Shown one piece after another: positions 8,725 to 20,281 of a DNA stretch of 64,000 nt. A program made the translations under genes and the position numbers. The notes under the pieces are model-generated. The model made no database searches and was not told where the DNA came from. It saw nothing but the letters and a program-made list of their open reading frames with translations. The stretch's first letter is position 1. Every line of letters begins with the position of its first letter. Origin of the DNA: Catalinimonas niigatensis (GTDB lineage Bacteria > Bacteroidota > Bacteroidia > Cytophagales > Cyclobacteriaceae). The stretch is from contig NZ_CP119422.1 in NCBI RefSeq assembly GCF_030506285.1, positions 4,575,501 to 4,639,500 of the forward strand. The letters run 5' to 3'.

Positions 8725-11310
8725 ATGAATGAAATTGATAAAATGGCTTTTGTGAAAGAAGGTATTCAGCCAAGCATTCAGGCAATAATAAGCTGCCTTT
8801 TGGAGAAAAACTTTCATAAGCCTTTTCTTATCATTTTACTGTTCTGTGCATTTCCTTTTATAGTTGCTGCCCAGCAAACTACTGTCAGCGGGAGAGTTAT
8901 AGCCATCAGTACAGGTGAGCCAATACCTTTTGCCAATATAGTATTTACAGGAACAGACAAGGGTACCAGTACGGATTTTGAGGGTTATTATACCCTTAGC
9001 ACTGCTCAAAATTATGACTCCATTACAGTATCATACATAGGCTATATATTCTCTACCAAGTATGTTAAGCCTTATATCTCCCAGACAATAAACTTTGAAC
9101 TGGAAGAGGCTTCTACCACTTTGAAGGAGGTTGTGGTTCAATCGGAGAGAGGTGAAAATCCGGCTTTTGCCATTCTCAGGAAAGTAATAGAAAATAAAGC
9201 AAACAATGATAAGCGTAATTTGCGTGCCTATGAACATGAAAATTATAGCAAGGTAGAACTTGATGTAAGCGAAATGGGCAAAGCATTCAAAATGCAGCCT
9301 ATTGTCCGGAAGATTGAAGCTGCTTTGGACAGCATGCCTGCCCTTACCAATGAGAAAGGACAACCGCTACTACCCATTTTTCTGTCCGAAACGCTTAGTG
9401 AAGTATACTTCAGAACCAGTCCCGAGTATAAAAAAGAGAAAATTCTTAAAAGCAGAGTAAAAGGGGTGGGCATAAATGATGGTGGCCTGATGTCACAACT
9501 CTTGGGTACTTCTTTGCAGGACTATAACTTTTACCAGGATTGGATCAGGTTTCTGGACAAAGATCTGATCTCACCCATATCCGATAGCTGGAAATTTTAT
9601 TACGATTATGAACTGGTAGATAGTCTTTATATTGAGGATGAATATTGTTATCGCATTAAAGCCTCTCCCAAACGGGAGCAGGATTTAGCATTTTACGGCA
9701 CTCTGTGGATTACTAAAAATGATTATGCTCTCAAACAGATAGACGTACGCATAGATAAGTCTGCCAACCTCAATTTTATTGACGAAATCAGGGTACATCA
9801 GCAATTGATAAATACCACTGCCGGAAAGTGGCTGCCTGAAAAAACAAGAGTCATGATTACCCTCCGGCCTTTCCGCTTAACTGATGCTACTTTTCTGGTA
9901 AAATTCTATTCTTCTATCAAAGATCCGGTAGTCAACCAACCGCACGACCCTCACTTTTATCGCCACAGCCTGGAAGTGGCCAATGACGCACAAGTGTATC
10001 CGGAAGAATTCTGGCAGCAGCACCGTCACGATTCCCTGGAAAGCGGAGAGCTTCAGGTACTTCGCATGATAGATACGGTTAACGCTAATCGGGCTGTAAG
10101 GAGAAACGTAGGAATAATCAAAGCTTTAGCTTCCGGCTATATTGATCTGGGTAAAATGGACATTGGCCCTTATCCCTTATTTTATCTCTACAATCAGATT
10201 GAAAAAAGCAGGATAGGAATGGGCTTAAGGACCAATAAGGACTTCAGCCAAAAACTAAGACTGACAGGCTTCGGAGCCTATGGTACCGGTGACAGAGAAT
10301 TCAAATATAACTTAACAGCCAACTATATACTTTCGCATAGAAAATGGACAGTGTTAAAGTTTACGGTAGAAAAAGAAATTGAGCAGGTGGGCATTGATCC
10401 GGAAACGATGCGGAATAACTACTTCTTTTATGCCAGTTCTAAGTGGGGAAACATGGAAAGCCCTTATTTTTATCGCAACCGCAATCTGAACTTTCAGACT
10501 GATCTGTGGAAAGGAATAACTCCTCGCTTTTTTTTCCGTCACACCAGTTTTGATCCGCTTTACCCCTTTGAATATGTAGCGCAACCTGACTCCCCTTCTT
10601 CTCCGGTTTTACATTCTTTCATCACTTCGGAACTGGGAGCAGAACTACGGCTTTCTTATCATGAAAATTTTGTGTTTACCTATTTTGACCGTGTTAGCCT
10701 AAACAATAGTAAATGGCCTGTGCTGACTTTCCGCTATATCTACGGCATGCCAAATGTGTTAAACTCAGACTTTGAATACCATAAGTTCTCTTTGAAAGCC
10801 TTTCAAAGGATTAACCTAGGCTCTCTGGGCAATACCAATTATACACTGGAAGGAGGACAGATTCTAAATCCATTACCTTATCCTCTACTTCAGGTACATA
10901 CCGGAAATGAGTCAGTGTTTTACACCAGTGCTGCTTTTAACCTCATGGATTATATGGAGTTTGTAAGTGATACATATGCTTCATTGCGCGTGCTGCACAA
11001 CTTTGACGGACATGTCATGAATAAAATTCCGGCGATACGAAAATTAAATCTACGTCTATTGCTGGAAGCCAATATACTCTATGGTAGCCTTAGCGATGAA
11101 AATCAAACTTTACTGAATCATTCGGACAGAGAAAATACTTTGGCTTCTGGCTTAGGGACACTCTCAGATACCCCTTATGTAGAGCTTGGCTATGGGATAG
11201 AGAATATTCTGCGCTTTATCCGTATTGATTTCTTTCATCGCCTTACCTACCTGGACAGGCCAGATGTTCGGAAGTTTGGCTTTAAGGTGAGTGGTCAGTT
11301 TGCTTTTTGA
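8725..11310 (+). CDS. DUF5686 outer-membrane protein with carboxypeptidase-like plug domain
   Basis: 861 residues. After a hydrophobic export segment (FLIILLFCAFPFIVAAQ) comes a CarboxypepD_reg-like beta-sandwich (TVSGRVIAISTGEPIPFANI to GYYTLS, about residues 52-90). DUF5686 follows and ends in a long series of barrel strands closing with FGFKVSGQFAF, a terminal Phe as expected for BAM substrates. This is a common Bacteroidota outer-membrane family of unknown role, resembling TonB-dependent receptors without the plug. The N-terminus is long before the signal core, so the real start may be a later alternative codon. It is a single gene. Confidence 0.85.
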   Translation: MNEIDKMAFVKEGIQPSIQAIISCLLEKNFHKPFLIILLFCAFPFIVAAQQTTVSGRVIAISTGEPIPFANIVFTGTDKGTSTDFEGYYTLSTAQNYDSITVSYIGYIFSTKYVKPYISQTINFELEEASTTLKEVVVQSERGENPAFAILRKVIENKANNDKRNLRAYEHENYSKVELDVSEMGKAFKMQPIVRKIEAALDSMPALTNEKGQPLLPIFLSETLSEVYFRTSPEYKKEKILKSRVKGVGINDGGLMSQLLGTSLQDYNFYQDWIRFLDKDLISPISDSWKFYYDYELVDSLYIEDEYCYRIKASPKREQDLAFYGTLWITKNDYALKQIDVRIDKSANLNFIDEIRVHQQLINTTAGKWLPEKTRVMITLRPFRLTDATFLVKFYSSIKDPVVNQPHDPHFYRHSLEVANDAQVYPEEFWQQHRHDSLESGELQVLRMIDTVNANRAVRRNVGIIKALASGYIDLGKMDIGPYPLFYLYNQIEKSRIGMGLRTNKDFSQKLRLTGFGAYGTGDREFKYNLTANYILSHRKWTVLKFTVEKEIEQVGIDPETMRNNYFFYASSKWGNMESPYFYRNRNLNFQTDLWKGITPRFFFRHTSFDPLYPFEYVAQPDSPSSPVLHSFITSELGAELRLSYHENFVFTYFDRVSLNNSKWPVLTFRYIYGMPNVLNSDFEYHKFSLKAFQRINLGSLGNTNYTLEGGQILNPLPYPLLQVHTGNESVFYTSAAFNLMDYMEFVSDTYASLRVLHNFDGHVMNKIPAIRKLNLRLLLEANILYGSLSDENQTLLNHSDRENTLASGLGTLSDTPYVELGYGIENILRFIRIDFFHRLTYLDRPDVRKFGFKVSGQFAF

Positions 11311-11507
11311 TGCGAAGAAGCGTATCACTTATGGCTTTTCCTGCATTTAATAGAGCTAAAATAAGTCGCGAATGGAAGAGATATATAGGTGGGTGATTAA
11401 TTATATATTATAGAGAACTTGTCTTGTCTTATCGTATATCACTTTAAAAATCTGCACTTGTTGCTCATTTTCGGTCCAATAAGTATGATATATGGTAAAT
11501 AGTGAGC

Positions 11508-11566
11508 ATTCACTATCATTTTTTGTAAAAAAAATTGGTCGTGGTAAAGATTGTATGATAGTGAAT
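11508..11566. repeat. 12-bp perfect inverted repeat
   Basis: ATTCACTATCAT (11508-11519) and its exact complement ATGATAGTGAAT (11555-11566) enclose 35 bp containing TTTTTTGTAAAAAAAA. It lies between the DUF5686 gene and the transposase remnant and could be a leftover transposon end or a hairpin that stops readthrough. Confidence 0.5.
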
Positions 11567-11609
11567 AAAGAGCAATGAATGCTTCGTTAGATAGTTATGT
11601 GCGAAATAA

Positions 11610-12013
11610 CGATTAAACTCAAATGCCGTTCATTGCTCAAGTGTCAAAGTATCAAAAAATGGCAAGAAATCGAGTGGCCAACAAAACTTTATATGTAAGC
11701 ACTGTGGCAAACAGTTTCAAAGAAAATATCAATATGCAGGGGCCAACCCTGCGAACAAATCGCTTATTTTGATCATGCTTTTAAGAAACTGTGGTATTAG
11801 AGACATAGGGACTATCTTGGATGTGAGCCACTATAGCGTACTGAATTGTTTAAAGCGTAATGCCAGCCTGAGCCAAGACAAGCCACGACATACATACTAT
11901 CCAAGCCTACAGATGGATGAGTTTTGGACGTATGTTGGCAGAAGAAAAGAGGGAAAAGTCTGGCTCTTATACGCTTATATTACGACGAGATCGTGGCTAA
12001 AGTAATCCGATAA
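11610..12013 (+). pseudogene. decayed IS1-family transposase (InsAB-like)
   Basis: An uninterrupted frame from 11610 encodes a zinc-finger half (ICKHCGKQFQ), a helix-turn-helix segment (GIRDIGTILDVSHYSVLNC) and the start of the catalytic half (MDEFWTYVGRRKEGK, LLYAY), the order in IS1-family transposases. No in-frame ATG precedes it. The first Cys pair of the finger is restored only by reading a neighbouring frame near 11640. At the 3' side a one-base shift after YITT would restore the expected DEIVA before a stop at 12011. The remaining ~120 residues of the DDE domain are missing. The element is dead. Confidence 0.8.
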
Positions 12014-12211
12014 CCGACAATGGAATGACTTAAGAAATATCCTGCGTAGGAACTGTGAGTATAAATTATTCATCATTTAAAGGATTAAAATCTATGCCCT
12101 CGTGTTGGAAGAGAACAAATTATGTGATGTCCAATTATTACCCAAATGGATACCGATCGGGCAATTTCTAGATTGATCTACATTTTATATGATATATGGG
12201 CAAACGCTGTG

Positions 12212-14188
<1,977 letters not shown>

Positions 14189-14257
14189 TTAAGATGAAGC
14201 GGACAAGTTACCTGAAAAGTGAGTCATCAGCCTATTGCTTTCAGGCTGATCCTACAT

Positions 14258-15352
14258 TTAGAAGTCCACTACATCCTGGTACACTTCTTTGGGTTCCAGA
14301 TTTTGGTCAAACAAGAGCGGATAATCTTTTCTACCACGCACCGGAAAATTATCCAGCCAGCTGCCACGATCGCTGATGTTCCAGAAGGTCACACTGCTGA
14401 TATCCTCTTGGTGTTTGCGGAAAAGCGTAAAGCACATATCGTAAACCTCCCTTTGTTTCTGTTCTTTTTCTGCCGTGAACTCATCGTTCTCGTCTTCGGG
14501 TCTCCTTTCCCGTGCCGAGTGTTCTTTAGGATATACTGAGATATCCAGTTCCGTAATCTGTAGTTCTAGTCCGGTTTCGGCAAAGTCAGAGAGGGTCTGT
14601 TCCAATTGCTCCTGTGAGGGCTCGTTGATCGCCCAGTGTCCCTGTAAACCGATGCCATGAATGGGCACACCCTCAGTTTTCAGATCAGTCACCATTTTGA
14701 GGATTTTGGATCGTTTCAGGCTATCAATTTCATTATAGTCGTTATAAAACAGGAGCGCCTGCGGGTCTGCCTCATGGGCATAGCGAAAGGCTTCAGCAAT
14801 ATAGTCTTCACCACATATCTTATACCAGGCCGATTGGCGGTAGAACTCATCAGCCTGATCGGAGATGACTTCATTGACTACATCCCAGGCATAAATCTTT
14901 CCTTTATAGCGGGATGCTACGGAAGTGATGTGGTCTTTTAACCGCCGGAGCAATACCTCTTTGGAAACGGTATCTCCCTGGGCATCCACAAACATCCAGT
15001 CAGGGGTTTGATTATGCCAGCAGAGGGTATGTCCGCGCATTTTCATGTTGTTCCGCTCAGCAAAGGCCACAATAGAGTCAGCATCAGCCCAGAAATATTC
15101 ATTTTCTTTAGGATGAATAGGACCCATTTTCATGGCATTTTCAGCAGTAATACTGTTGAACTCCCGTTTGATGAGTTCAGCCTCATCGGTTTTTAAAGCT
15201 CGGGGGGAAACGGCTACTCCTATGGGAAAATAATCCGAATAATAATCCTTAAGTCCTTTCTCTTCTTCTTCCAATGAGGATGAGGTTTGCTGCCCACAGC
15301 CATTGAGCAGAGCTGCTGCAATCCACACCACATAACAAACGATCTTTTTCAT
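14258..15352 (-). CDS. GH10 endo-1,4-beta-xylanase, lipoprotein
   Basis: 364 residues, a bare GH10 catalytic domain. The signal peptide ends in LLNGC, so Cys19 is probably lipidated and the enzyme sits on the cell surface or in the periplasm. The acid/base is Glu161 in WDVVNEV and the nucleophile Glu268 in QITELDIS. Other family landmarks are RGHTLCWHNQTPDW and LFYNDYN, with substrate tryptophans near the end (VTFWNISDRGSW). It cuts internal xylosidic bonds. Its place between four esterase genes argues for acylated xylan as target. Confidence 0.95.
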   Translation of the reverse strand: MKKIVCYVVWIAAALLNGCGQQTSSSLEEEEKGLKDYYSDYFPIGVAVSPRALKTDEAELIKREFNSITAENAMKMGPIHPKENEYFWADADSIVAFAERNNMKMRGHTLCWHNQTPDWMFVDAQGDTVSKEVLLRRLKDHITSVASRYKGKIYAWDVVNEVISDQADEFYRQSAWYKICGEDYIAEAFRYAHEADPQALLFYNDYNEIDSLKRSKILKMVTDLKTEGVPIHGIGLQGHWAINEPSQEQLEQTLSDFAETGLELQITELDISVYPKEHSARERRPEDENDEFTAEKEQKQREVYDMCFTLFRKHQEDISSVTFWNISDRGSWLDNFPVRGRKDYPLLFDQNLEPKEVYQDVVDF

Positions 15353-15406
15353 AGATTAGAAATACAATTGGTTTAACACACATTCAATATATCGTTGAAT
15401 ATCGGA

Positions 15407-16483
15407 TTACTTAAATAACTGCTGTAATGAGTTGGTCAGAAACAATTTACAGTTCATCCAGGTATGGCCGCCGGAGACGATCAGGGGTTCTACTTCAATG
15501 TTCTTTTTGGTAAACATGGCAATATTCTCCTTCACACTTTCGTACAGGAAATCTTCCGTTCCGACGCTGATGGTAAACAGCACTAACTGTTCGTTCATTT
15601 TTTTTGCATCCGGTGACCATTCGGTAAAATTTTCTTTAAATTCTTCGGTAGCGGTATAAGGCGCATAGGAGCATACATAAGCAAACATATCGGTATGGGT
15701 CAGTCCGATGTTTAACGTCTGCCCACCCCCTACAGAAAATCCGGCTACTGCCCGATGCCGGCTGTCCTTGATCACCGGATAATTTTGCTCAACAAACGGA
15801 ATAATATCGTTGATTACATCTTTGGTAAAATCAGGCATAGGCTTGGGCCGAACATTGCCGTAAGGCATCACAATGAGCATCGGTTCAGCTTTGCCTTGAG
15901 CGATCAGGTTATCGGCTATCAGATGCGCCTTACCTACCTTGGTCCAGGTTTCTTCGGTATCCGAACCGCCATGAATCAGGTACAGCACCGGATACTTTTT
16001 GCCTCCCTGCATATCAAAACCTGGGGGTGTATAAACCAGCAGTTGGCGAGTGGTATCTAATGTAAAAGAGTGGTAGTAGCGATAATGGATTTTTCCGTGA
16101 GGGACATCTTGCAGTGAATGCATCAGAGGCTCATCGCCCGGAACTTCCACCATACTTCTTTTGAAACGTTCGTTGGCAAAAATATAGGGATTGTTCGGAT
16201 CAGCCAGTTGCACTCCATCTTCTTTAAAGAAGTAGGGATAAATATCCGGCTGTACCGGAGGTACGGTTACGGTCCAAACGCCCTCATCATCTTTGGTCAT
16301 GGCCATAGGCTCATTCAGAAACTCGCCATGCAGCATGACTTCTTGTGCATTGGGAGCGTAGTATCGGAAAGTGATACCATGATCGACATGTACATCTGGT
16401 GAACTCAGCCGGGGTGGTCGTTGAGCCATCAAATGTGTGCTAACCAGCCAGAGATTTATAGTGATTATTAAGTACTTTTTCAT
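15407..16483 (-). CDS. CE1-type esterase with N-terminal E-set domain
   Basis: 358 residues: signal peptide ending STHLMAQ, E-set domain at about 30-125 (VTFR-type strands ending EDGVQLADP), then an alpha/beta-hydrolase with LYLIHGGSDTEETW, nucleophile Ser250 in AGFSVGGG and a C-terminal SGGHTWMN histidine. This is the Fae/acetyl-xylan esterase layout found in xylan loci. It resembles the next gene most closely (shared GDEPLMH, VPHG, YTPPG segments), pointing to tandem duplication. Eight bases separate it from that gene, so they share a transcript. Confidence 0.88.
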   Translation of the reverse strand: MKKYLIITINLWLVSTHLMAQRPPRLSSPDVHVDHGITFRYYAPNAQEVMLHGEFLNEPMAMTKDDEGVWTVTVPPVQPDIYPYFFKEDGVQLADPNNPYIFANERFKRSMVEVPGDEPLMHSLQDVPHGKIHYRYYHSFTLDTTRQLLVYTPPGFDMQGGKKYPVLYLIHGGSDTEETWTKVGKAHLIADNLIAQGKAEPMLIVMPYGNVRPKPMPDFTKDVINDIIPFVEQNYPVIKDSRHRAVAGFSVGGGQTLNIGLTHTDMFAYVCSYAPYTATEEFKENFTEWSPDAKKMNEQLVLFTISVGTEDFLYESVKENIAMFTKKNIEVEPLIVSGGHTWMNCKLFLTNSLQQLFK

Positions 16484-16491
16484 CGTTTAAG

Positions 16492-17646
16492 CTATTGAAA
16501 TAATAACTGGGCAGTTTCGGAAAGGTACTTTTTGGTATTCATCCAGGTGTGTCCACCATCGGTGATCAGGCTCTTATGGTTGATCTGATGGGTTTTGAGA
16601 TAGTCTATAAACTCCACAGTGTCTTCATAAAGAAAGTCATCATCGCCTACACTGACCCATAGCAGTTGCAATGCTTCATTTGTTTCTTCAGGATTTCCGG
16701 CGATGGATGGAAAATTGCTCTCCATATCTTCCGGGCTAAGGTAGGCGCTATAGCAGCAGATCCAGGCAAAAGTATCCATATGGCCAAAAGCTGTTCGTAG
16801 AGTTTGACCTCCTCCCCGGGAGAAGCCACCAATGGCGCGGGATTCACGATCATTGATGGTATGGTAGGTATTGTCTATATATGGAATGACATGATTGACC
16901 AGATCATCTTCAAAGGCTTGCGCACGTGTTGCGGCCTCTTTGCTTTCCCGCATAGGATCATCTGGTTTGGGTGTCCCTTTTTGTTCTGCCACCCGGGCGG
17001 CAGTATTCCCGTAGGGCATCACGATGATCATCGGTTTGGCTTTGCCCTGTGCAATGAGGTTGTCCAGGATCAGATTTGTTTTGCCTACCTTGAACCAGGT
17101 TTCCTCAGTATCGGTAGTTCCGCTGATGAGGTAGAACACCGGGTACTTTTTGTCCGGATCATCATCATAGCCTGGCGGCGTATACACGACCAGCGAACCG
17201 GTGGTTTCTTCTACCGAAGGATAATATTCGTAGGTAATGGTGCCGTGGGGTACCTCCTGCAAGGCATGTACTAAAGGCTCGTCGCCCGGAATATCTACCA
17301 GGCTGGCTTTAAACCGTTCATTGGGAAAGTAGTCCTCATTGGCTGGGTCCATGACCGTAACGCCATCCACTTTAAAACTGTATGGATAAATGTCCGGCTC
17401 TACAGGACCAACGGTAACCGACCAGATTCCCTGATCGCCCTTGGCCATAGAGACGGGGTCTTTGACAAGCTGCCCGCTGAGCAGTACCTCGCTGGCACCC
17501 GGAGCCAGGTAGATGAAGGTTACTGTTTTGTCGGCGTGCACCTTCGGTGAAACGACAAATGGCCCCCGCGGGGGTTGGGCATTGACTAACTGAAAAAGGG
17601 AGATAAGCATCCATAGGATGAGGAGGGAATGAGCTTTAGACATCAT
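16492..17646 (-). CDS. CE1-type esterase with N-terminal E-set domain
   Basis: 384 residues with signal peptide (LLILWMLISLFQLVNAQ), an E-set domain at about 35-125 and the hydrolase domain from about 150. The nucleophile is Ser276 in IGGFSRGGGQ and the histidine lies in DGGHTWMN. It differs from its downstream paralogue by a ~20-residue insertion before the elbow (KPDDPMRESKEAATR), a place where CE1 loops shape the acyl pocket, so acyl preference may differ. The oxyanion segment reads LISGTTDTEETW, with SG where the paralogues have HG. Confidence 0.87.
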   Translation of the reverse strand: MMSKAHSLLILWMLISLFQLVNAQPPRGPFVVSPKVHADKTVTFIYLAPGASEVLLSGQLVKDPVSMAKGDQGIWSVTVGPVEPDIYPYSFKVDGVTVMDPANEDYFPNERFKASLVDIPGDEPLVHALQEVPHGTITYEYYPSVEETTGSLVVYTPPGYDDDPDKKYPVFYLISGTTDTEETWFKVGKTNLILDNLIAQGKAKPMIIVMPYGNTAARVAEQKGTPKPDDPMRESKEAATRAQAFEDDLVNHVIPYIDNTYHTINDRESRAIGGFSRGGGQTLRTAFGHMDTFAWICCYSAYLSPEDMESNFPSIAGNPEETNEALQLLWVSVGDDDFLYEDTVEFIDYLKTHQINHKSLITDGGHTWMNTKKYLSETAQLLFQ

Positions 17647-18277
17647 TAGAACGTTTCACAAGTTGGTTGAGTAGATTACAAAAACGGTTTTACAATTGAA
17701 CCTTCAGGTTTGCGATGCGCCTTTTTGCACCACACTTCACTACCTAAATATTCAGAGTGAACTGCCAGATTACTGTTTTGGTGATTCAGGTGAAAAAACA
17801 ATTACATGAGAATGCTCAAATTCTATGTAACAGAGCTTTTAAAATTAATACAATTGCATTAAAAACAATATTTTTATCCCCTATTCTTTGGCTAATTTAT
17901 TGGGTGCACAGGAGCGGAGCCACGGTAAAATATTTTCTCGGAAACCAACCTCAATTTACCTGAATCCAGGCGCCAACTTGAGGAGATAAAGACCTTGTTT
18001 ACATAGGCTGTTGTTATGTTCCTATGGCTTTTTTAATATGTTGTTTCGTGTTATAGTTTTATCTGGCAAATTTGACATATTAAAGGCAGGGAGAGCAGTT
18101 GATTCATCGATACAACAAGTGGAGCCTAAATCATACCTACCCCAAATCAGCATCAACTTCTTCAGTGTAATGCAAGTTTTAACCATGACGAACAGGTTTC
18201 AACTCCCACTTTAGCCATTGTAGCGTATTGAAAAAAAATGACTATTTTCAAGCTTTTGTACAAGCCTAATAACTACT
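17647..18277. other. divergent intergenic region, no gene recognised
   Basis: 631 bp between the minus esterase and the + cupin/SMP-30 gene. Short open frames show no family resemblance and no good start signals. It must hold promoters for both directions, but I saw no clear TAnnTTTG box. Nothing else recognised. Confidence 0.4.
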
Positions 18278-20212
18278 ATGTATTGGAAAATAAGCGGCAA
18301 ACTTATCATCAGCAGCATACAGGCGGCTATCCTCATCACCACCACATTCTGTACTTCTTCCGGCCCTGAATGGGAGCAGGAAAATGAAGAACTCATTAGC
18401 GAACATAAGCTGACCGTTCGGGAACTTACCCACCTGCCTGCCGCTCAAATTGAGTCTAACCTGGAAGATGGGAAGGTAAAAAAACTTAGCCAGATGGATA
18501 ATATTGAGCTTTATCCTGGCGTGAGTGCCAGACTTTTCTGGGGAAGTGGAGCCATGGGAAGTGTACTCCAGCTGGAACCTCATGCCAAAATTCCTGAAGA
18601 AGAACTGCCGACAGATCGCTTTGTCTTTGTACTGGAAGGAACGATAGATCAGCAGATCGACGGTTCAGCCGTTACCCTGATATCCAGAAAGCGAGAAGAG
18701 CCGGATGGCACCCATAGCGGTACGCCCCGAACTGATTTTGTGTATCTGGAAAAGGGAAGCACCCATGCTGTGACAGCCGGAGCGTCGGGCGCAAAACTGC
18801 TGGAGGTGTACAGCCCCTTGCGTCTAGACTATCTGCAAAAAGCGGGCATCAATGATCTACCGGATGAAGTGGCCGAGATAGAAAATACTCAGGAACCCAA
18901 TATACAACCCAATAAAGTATATGACCTGTATGATATACAGTTTACTCCACTTGCTTCCGGTATCTTTGCCAGACTGATTTCCGGTAAAAGTACCCAGCTT
19001 AGTTTTGTCCGAATGGACCCTGATTCTCTTGTGCCTGCTCATATACATCCTGAGGAACAGATATCATTGATATTGCGCGGAGCACTTACCCAGTCTATTC
19101 TTGATGAGGAAGTAAATATGGCCGCCGAGGAAATTGTCCGTATTCCGGCAAATATGGTGCATGGGGCTAAGATTGGTGAGCTTGGCACCGATGCGCTGGA
19201 TATCTTCTGGCCGGTCAGAACCGATTATCTGGAAAAGGAAAAAGAAGCCCTGGCTGCCTATCATGAAATTATTCCCAAAGATGCTGAAGTAAAGCTACTG
19301 GTAGATGGCAAGGAGTCAGAGCCGGAACTATACTTTGCTGAAGGTCCAAAATGGATGAATGGTAAGGTTTACTTTTCCAATATGTATTTTGACCAGAATT
19401 TTAATGCAGATCCCAAGAAGAGTTCTATTGTAGAACTAAATCCTAATGGTGACTACCGGAACATAACGGAAGGAAAAATGCAAACCAATGGCCTGTATCC
19501 TTATAAAAACGGACACTTACTGGTGTGCGACATGATAGGCCATCGGGTGCTGGAGATGACTACCGAAGGAGAAGTGGTAAAGGTGATTGCTGATCGCTAC
19601 AATGGTAAGCCGATAGATGGGCCCAACGATATTATTACCGATGCCGAAGGCGGTATTTACTTCACCGATCCACAATTTACCATGGAAGCGGAAAAATTTC
19701 AGCCCGGCCGGGCAGTGTATTACATACCTCCACAAGGTGAGATCACACGGATTGTAGAGCCTAATGAGTTTGCCATGCCCAATGGAATTTTATTATCACC
19801 AGACGGGAAGACACTGTATATCAATAACTGCTACGATGATGAATCATGGTTTCCGGTAAGCAGTGAAAAGGATAATTTCATCTGGGCTTATGATGTAAAC
19901 GAGGATGGCACCATCAGCAATGGGCACCGGTTTGCAAAGTTATTACTTCCCGGAGATGTACTTGACCGCAAAGCCCATTCATCCAGTGCCGATGGGATGG
20001 CCATTGACAAAGCGGGCAATATCTATGTCTGTACTTACTTAGGAGTCCAGATTTTCAATCAGCAGGGCGATTATATAGGTATGATTAATCTGCCCTCATT
20101 CCCGGTGAGCCTGTGTTTTGGAGATGAAGATATGAAGACCCTTTATATCGTGAGCTATAGCCAGGTGTACAAGATCCGCACTAATATGGAAGGTTTTGTG
20201 CAGTACCTGTAA
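18278..20212 (+). CDS. cupin-cupin-SMP-30/gluconolactonase fusion
   Basis: 644 residues in three parts. Two cupin halves come first: about 70-190 (EGTIDQQIDG, EKGSTHAVTAG) and about 215-320 (PAHIHPEEQISLILRGALT, IPANMVHGA). The second keeps a metal-type HIHPEEQ and a later His; the first lacks most His ligands. From about 335 an SMP-30/gluconolactonase propeller follows: AEGPKW, GPNDIITDAEGGIYFTD, MPNGILLSPDG and SSADGMAIDKAGNIY carry the usual Glu/Asn/Asp metal ligands. The N-terminus has a hydrophobic stretch ending FCTSS, so export is likely but the lipobox is poor. It is the only + strand gene inside the locus. Likely reaction: sugar lactone hydrolysis, paired with the PQQ dehydrogenase at 22773 (inference). 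Confidence 0.82.
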   Translation: MYWKISGKLIISSIQAAILITTTFCTSSGPEWEQENEELISEHKLTVRELTHLPAAQIESNLEDGKVKKLSQMDNIELYPGVSARLFWGSGAMGSVLQLEPHAKIPEEELPTDRFVFVLEGTIDQQIDGSAVTLISRKREEPDGTHSGTPRTDFVYLEKGSTHAVTAGASGAKLLEVYSPLRLDYLQKAGINDLPDEVAEIENTQEPNIQPNKVYDLYDIQFTPLASGIFARLISGKSTQLSFVRMDPDSLVPAHIHPEEQISLILRGALTQSILDEEVNMAAEEIVRIPANMVHGAKIGELGTDALDIFWPVRTDYLEKEKEALAAYHEIIPKDAEVKLLVDGKESEPELYFAEGPKWMNGKVYFSNMYFDQNFNADPKKSSIVELNPNGDYRNITEGKMQTNGLYPYKNGHLLVCDMIGHRVLEMTTEGEVVKVIADRYNGKPIDGPNDIITDAEGGIYFTDPQFTMEAEKFQPGRAVYYIPPQGEITRIVEPNEFAMPNGILLSPDGKTLYINNCYDDESWFPVSSEKDNFIWAYDVNEDGTISNGHRFAKLLLPGDVLDRKAHSSSADGMAIDKAGNIYVCTYLGVQIFNQQGDYIGMINLPSFPVSLCFGDEDMKTLYIVSYSQVYKIRTNMEGFVQYL

Positions 20213-20281
20213 GTAACAAAGGAGTCCGGGCGCCCACCTGAGCTTGCTCTTAGCTAAGCGCCTGGCTACCTAAAGTGATGC

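Larger units (their letters stand above)
11484..12199. repeat. 12-bp direct repeat flanking the IS1 remnant
   Basis: TATGATATATGG occurs at 11484-11495 and again at 12188-12199, about 700 bp apart with the IS1-like remnant between. The spacing is near the size of an IS1-family element, so the pair could be an old target duplication. It is longer than the 8-9 bp usual for IS1 and the sequence is AT-rich, so chance is not excluded. Confidence 0.3.

Noticed and set aside
17757-18214. Two short plus-strand open frames before the cupin/SMP-30 gene
   Set aside because: No conserved motif, poor starts and composition like non-coding DNA.
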